DNA of 7,258 nucleotides. Origin: Desulfobacterales bacterium. GTDB lineage: Bacteria; Desulfobacterota; Desulfobacteria; Desulfobacterales; ETH-SRB1. The notes beneath the pieces were generated by a model that did not search any database, had not been told where the DNA came from, and saw nothing but the letters and a program-made list of their open reading frames with translations. Positions 5,422-7,258 of this stretch are shown piece after piece; within the stretch, counting starts at the first letter, position 1, and every line of letters begins with the position of its first letter. A program made the translations under genes and the position numbers. The stretch is from positions 1-7,258 of the forward strand of contig JASEIZ010000065.1 in the NCBI GenBank assembly GCA_030017395.1. Reading direction: 5' to 3'.

Positions 5422-6891
5422 TTGCAAAGGTCTCATAAGATATTTTCTGTTGTAAAACAGGCTATCACAGCATACAGGATGTTTCAACCTGGTGATTCTG
5501 TACTAATATGTGTGTCAGGAGGGCCTGATTCCGTTGCTCTTCTCCACATATTGCTTTCATTAGCTCCAGAGTTTTCATGCACGCTGGGTGTTGCTCACCT
5601 TAATCACTGCCTCCGCAAAAAAGATTCGGATAATGACGCTGAATTTGTTGCATTCCTTGCCAAACAGCTTGATCTGCCTTGTTATATTAAGAAAAAGGAT
5701 GTTCGTAAATATCAGAAGGAGCATAAACTTTCTCTGGAAGAAGCAGCCAGAAGTGTTCGCTATGCTTTTTATGATCAGGTTGCGGAAAAAAACGGATTCA
5801 ACAAAATTGCTATCGGCCATCATTCTGATGATAATGCGGAACTTGTATTGATGTATTTGCTTCGAGGAAGCGGTCCGCTCGGTATTGGCGGGATACCTCC
5901 AGTGAGAAGTTGCAAAAATGGCAACCGGCAGATTATTCGGCCTATGATAAATGTAAGACGATCCGAAATTATTAATTTTTTAGAATCAAAAAGATTAAAG
6001 TATGTTTTTGATAAATCCAACAATGATATGAGATACCTTAGAAATAGAGTGCGTCATCAATTAATCCCTTTGATAAAAGAATCTTACAATCCAAGGATAG
6101 TCGAAACTATTAACCGCCTTTCTTTAATTATAAGATCTGAAGAAAAATGGGTTGAAAATAATATAAATTCAATATTCAAAAAACTTACTATATCCGTTCT
6201 GAACGATAAGATTATTCTTTCGGCAACAGGAATTAACGAAATAGATCCGGCAGCGCAAAGAAGGGTAGTAAGAAAAGCAATTGCCGAGGTAAAAGGGGAT
6301 TTAAGGCGCATTACATTTTCTCATATAGACTCGGCGGTTAGTCTTTTGAAAAGCAGTCGGTCCATTGCCAGTATAGATCTTCCCGATCGTATCAGGATTG
6401 AGCGGGACAAAGATATTCTCAGCTTTTCAAAAGAAAAAAAAAGGTTGCGGGACGTTAATACAAAAGTCCGTTATATTGAACAGGTTCCCTTTAAATACAT
6501 TATCGAAAAACCTGGCTCTACGCCTGAATCGATATATATAAAAGAAATAAATCTAAATCTGAAATTTTCTGAAATCAATATTGAAGACCTGCCTGATATC
6601 CGTTGTGCTGGACAGAATATTGCTTTTTTTGATATGGCCGATATCGTTTTCCCTTTAGTTCTCAGGCCTTTTAGGCGTGGTGATTATTTTCAACCTCTTG
6701 GCATGGCAGGTGCGCAAAAGGTAAAGAAATTTTTTATAAACAACAAAATTCAAAGGCTCAAACGATTAAAATATCCGATATTGCTTAGCAAAGGTAAAAT
6801 TATCTGGGTTGTTGGTTTAAGAATTGATGATTCAGTTAAGATTAAACCATTGACAAGAATTGTGCTAAAGGCTGAGCTTATGCTTGCCTAA
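5422..6891 (+). CDS. tilS: tRNA(Ile)-lysidine synthase TilS
   Basis: TilS uses ATP to attach lysine to C34 of tRNA-Ile(CAU), so that the tRNA reads AUA and is charged with isoleucine. The protein is 489 residues, within the range of full-length TilS. Seen: the PP-loop SGGPDS (32-37), AHLNHCLR (58-65), LEEAARSVRY (105-114), and GHHSDDNAE (132-140, the family's HHxDDxAE motif). A central all-alpha region carries NRVRHQLIPLI. The typical TilS C-terminal domain is at about 415-475, with RRGDYFQPLGM, KKFF and IIWVVGLRI. All key motifs are present, so it should be active. The start is a TTG at 5422 with a G-rich ribosome site just upstream; translation from it gives a family-like length before the P-loop. 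It follows the lipoprotein gene by 27 nt and precedes ftsH, a pairing seen in many bacteria. Confidence 0.96.
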   Translation: MQRSHKIFSVVKQAITAYRMFQPGDSVLICVSGGPDSVALLHILLSLAPEFSCTLGVAHLNHCLRKKDSDNDAEFVAFLAKQLDLPCYIKKKDVRKYQKEHKLSLEEAARSVRYAFYDQVAEKNGFNKIAIGHHSDDNAELVLMYLLRGSGPLGIGGIPPVRSCKNGNRQIIRPMINVRRSEIINFLESKRLKYVFDKSNNDMRYLRNRVRHQLIPLIKESYNPRIVETINRLSLIIRSEEKWVENNINSIFKKLTISVLNDKIILSATGINEIDPAAQRRVVRKAIAEVKGDLRRITFSHIDSAVSLLKSSRSIASIDLPDRIRIERDKDILSFSKEKKRLRDVNTKVRYIEQVPFKYIIEKPGSTPESIYIKEINLNLKFSEINIEDLPDIRCAGQNIAFFDMADIVFPLVLRPFRRGDYFQPLGMAGAQKVKKFFINNKIQRLKRLKYPILLSKGKIIWVVGLRIDDSVKIKPLTRIVLKAELMLA

Positions 6892-6918
6892 TTAATAATA
6901 ATGATTAATATTTGTGAA

Positions 6919-6991
6919 AACGGTTTACATTTAACCGTTGATCAAAACATAAAAACAATCAGTAAAAAAACCGTGAACAGACAACCGTGAA
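6919..6991 (+). promoter_or_regulatory. AACCGT box cluster, possible operator/promoter of ftsH
   Basis: The tilS-ftsH gap holds an inverted repeat, AACGGTT (6919-6925) and AACCGTT (6933-6939), with a 7-nt AT-rich spacer. It also holds a 9-bp direct repeat, AACCGTGAA, at 6969-6977 and 6983-6991. The core AACCGT therefore appears four times in about 70 bases, three forward and one reverse. A weak promoter, TTTACA (6924-6929) with an 18-nt spacer to CATAAA (6948-6953), would overlap the inverted repeat. No T-tract follows the dyad, so it is not an intrinsic terminator. A role as a regulator binding site is inference. Confidence 0.4.
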
Positions 6992-6992
6992 T

Positions 6993-6998
6993 GGAGGT
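6993..6998 (+). promoter_or_regulatory. Ribosome binding site deciding the ftsH start
   Basis: GGAGGT lies 8 nt before the TTG at 7007, an excellent site at ideal spacing. It selects TTG over the ATG codons further in, which lie inside the first membrane segment. Confidence 0.85.
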
Positions 6999-7006
6999 AC
7001 CATCTT

Positions 7007-7258
7007 TTGAACCAGTTTTATAAAAATCTCGCTTTATGGATAGTAATCACTTTGATGATGATAATGCTATATAATCTTTTCAGCCAACAGCGCGCACCTG
7101 AATCCAATATCAATTACACTGATTTTCTTGCCATGGTAGAAAGTGAAAGGGTCGCTGATGTGGTTATACGTGGGCAGGAGCTTCTAATTACTGATACAAA
7201 CCGCAATCATTTCAAGGTGTTTGCGCCACAGGATGCCGATCTTATCAAGATTCTCAGG
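7007..7258 (+). CDS. ftsH: ATP-dependent zinc metalloprotease FtsH, N-terminal part (cut by window end)
   Basis: FtsH is the inner-membrane AAA+ protease that extracts and degrades misassembled membrane proteins and some cytosolic regulators. Only the first 84 codons are in the window. Seen: a short cytoplasmic start (MNQFYKN), the first transmembrane helix (about 8-25, rich in Leu, Ile and Met), and then the start of the periplasmic domain with NYTDFLAMVESERVADVVIRG, the usual FtsH N-terminal pattern (xYSxFLxxVxxxxVxxVxIxG). The second membrane helix, AAA+ module and HEXXH protease site would lie beyond the end and cannot be checked. The start is a TTG 8 nt after GGAGGT. It lies 115 nt after tilS; the gap is long enough for its own promoter and contains the AACCGT boxes. 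Confidence 0.93.
   Translation, partial: MNQFYKNLALWIVITLMMIMLYNLFSQQRAPESNINYTDFLAMVESERVADVVIRGQELLITDTNRNHFKVFAPQDADLIKILR

Noticed and set aside
6919..6939. Intrinsic terminator after tilS
   Set aside because: The 7-bp dyad is AT-rich and is not followed by a T-tract on the plus strand.

Overview
The window is 7.26 kb of AT-rich bacterial chromosome carrying core protein-folding, protein-targeting and tRNA-modification genes. The protein sequences and gene order look like a Desulfobacterota (former Deltaproteobacteria) sulfate-reducer relative, probably Desulfobacterales. A DUF3568-type lipoprotein gene sits before a tilS-ftsH pair, and an AMP-forming acyl-CoA synthetase sits beside grpE-dnaK. 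This lineage call comes from family resemblance judged by eye, not from a search.

Two divergent blocks meet at about 4.9 kb. Leftward (minus strand) they run as follows. A signal recognition particle RNA gene (4635-4897) is of the large bacterial type with an Alu-like 5' domain, and it has its own good promoter and U-tract terminator. About 335 bases without a recognisable gene follow, holding repeat-like sequence. Then come grpE (3691-4299) and dnaK (1725-3653), 37 nt apart and evidently one operon, then a strong hairpin with T-tracts on both sides (1665-1705). Last is an acyl-CoA synthetase (90-1649), whose true start lies just beyond that hairpin. Bases 1-89, past its stop, hold nothing I recognise.

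Rightward (plus strand) a small predicted lipoprotein of the DUF3568 type (5005-5394) is followed 27 nt later by tilS (5422-6891). After a 115-nt gap holding repeated AACCGT boxes comes the first 84 codons of ftsH (7007 to the window end). Both tilS and ftsH start with TTG behind good Shine-Dalgarno sequences.

The genes fit a shared theme. SRP RNA targets membrane proteins to the translocon, GrpE and DnaK fold or hold nascent and stressed proteins, FtsH degrades failed membrane and cytosolic proteins, and TilS makes the lysidine needed to read AUA codons. The acyl-CoA synthetase is a metabolic neighbour separated by a terminator. I see no mobile element, CRISPR array, tRNA or defence system. 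The least ordinary parts are the large-type SRP RNA, the repeat-like sequence between it and grpE, and the AACCGT box cluster before ftsH.
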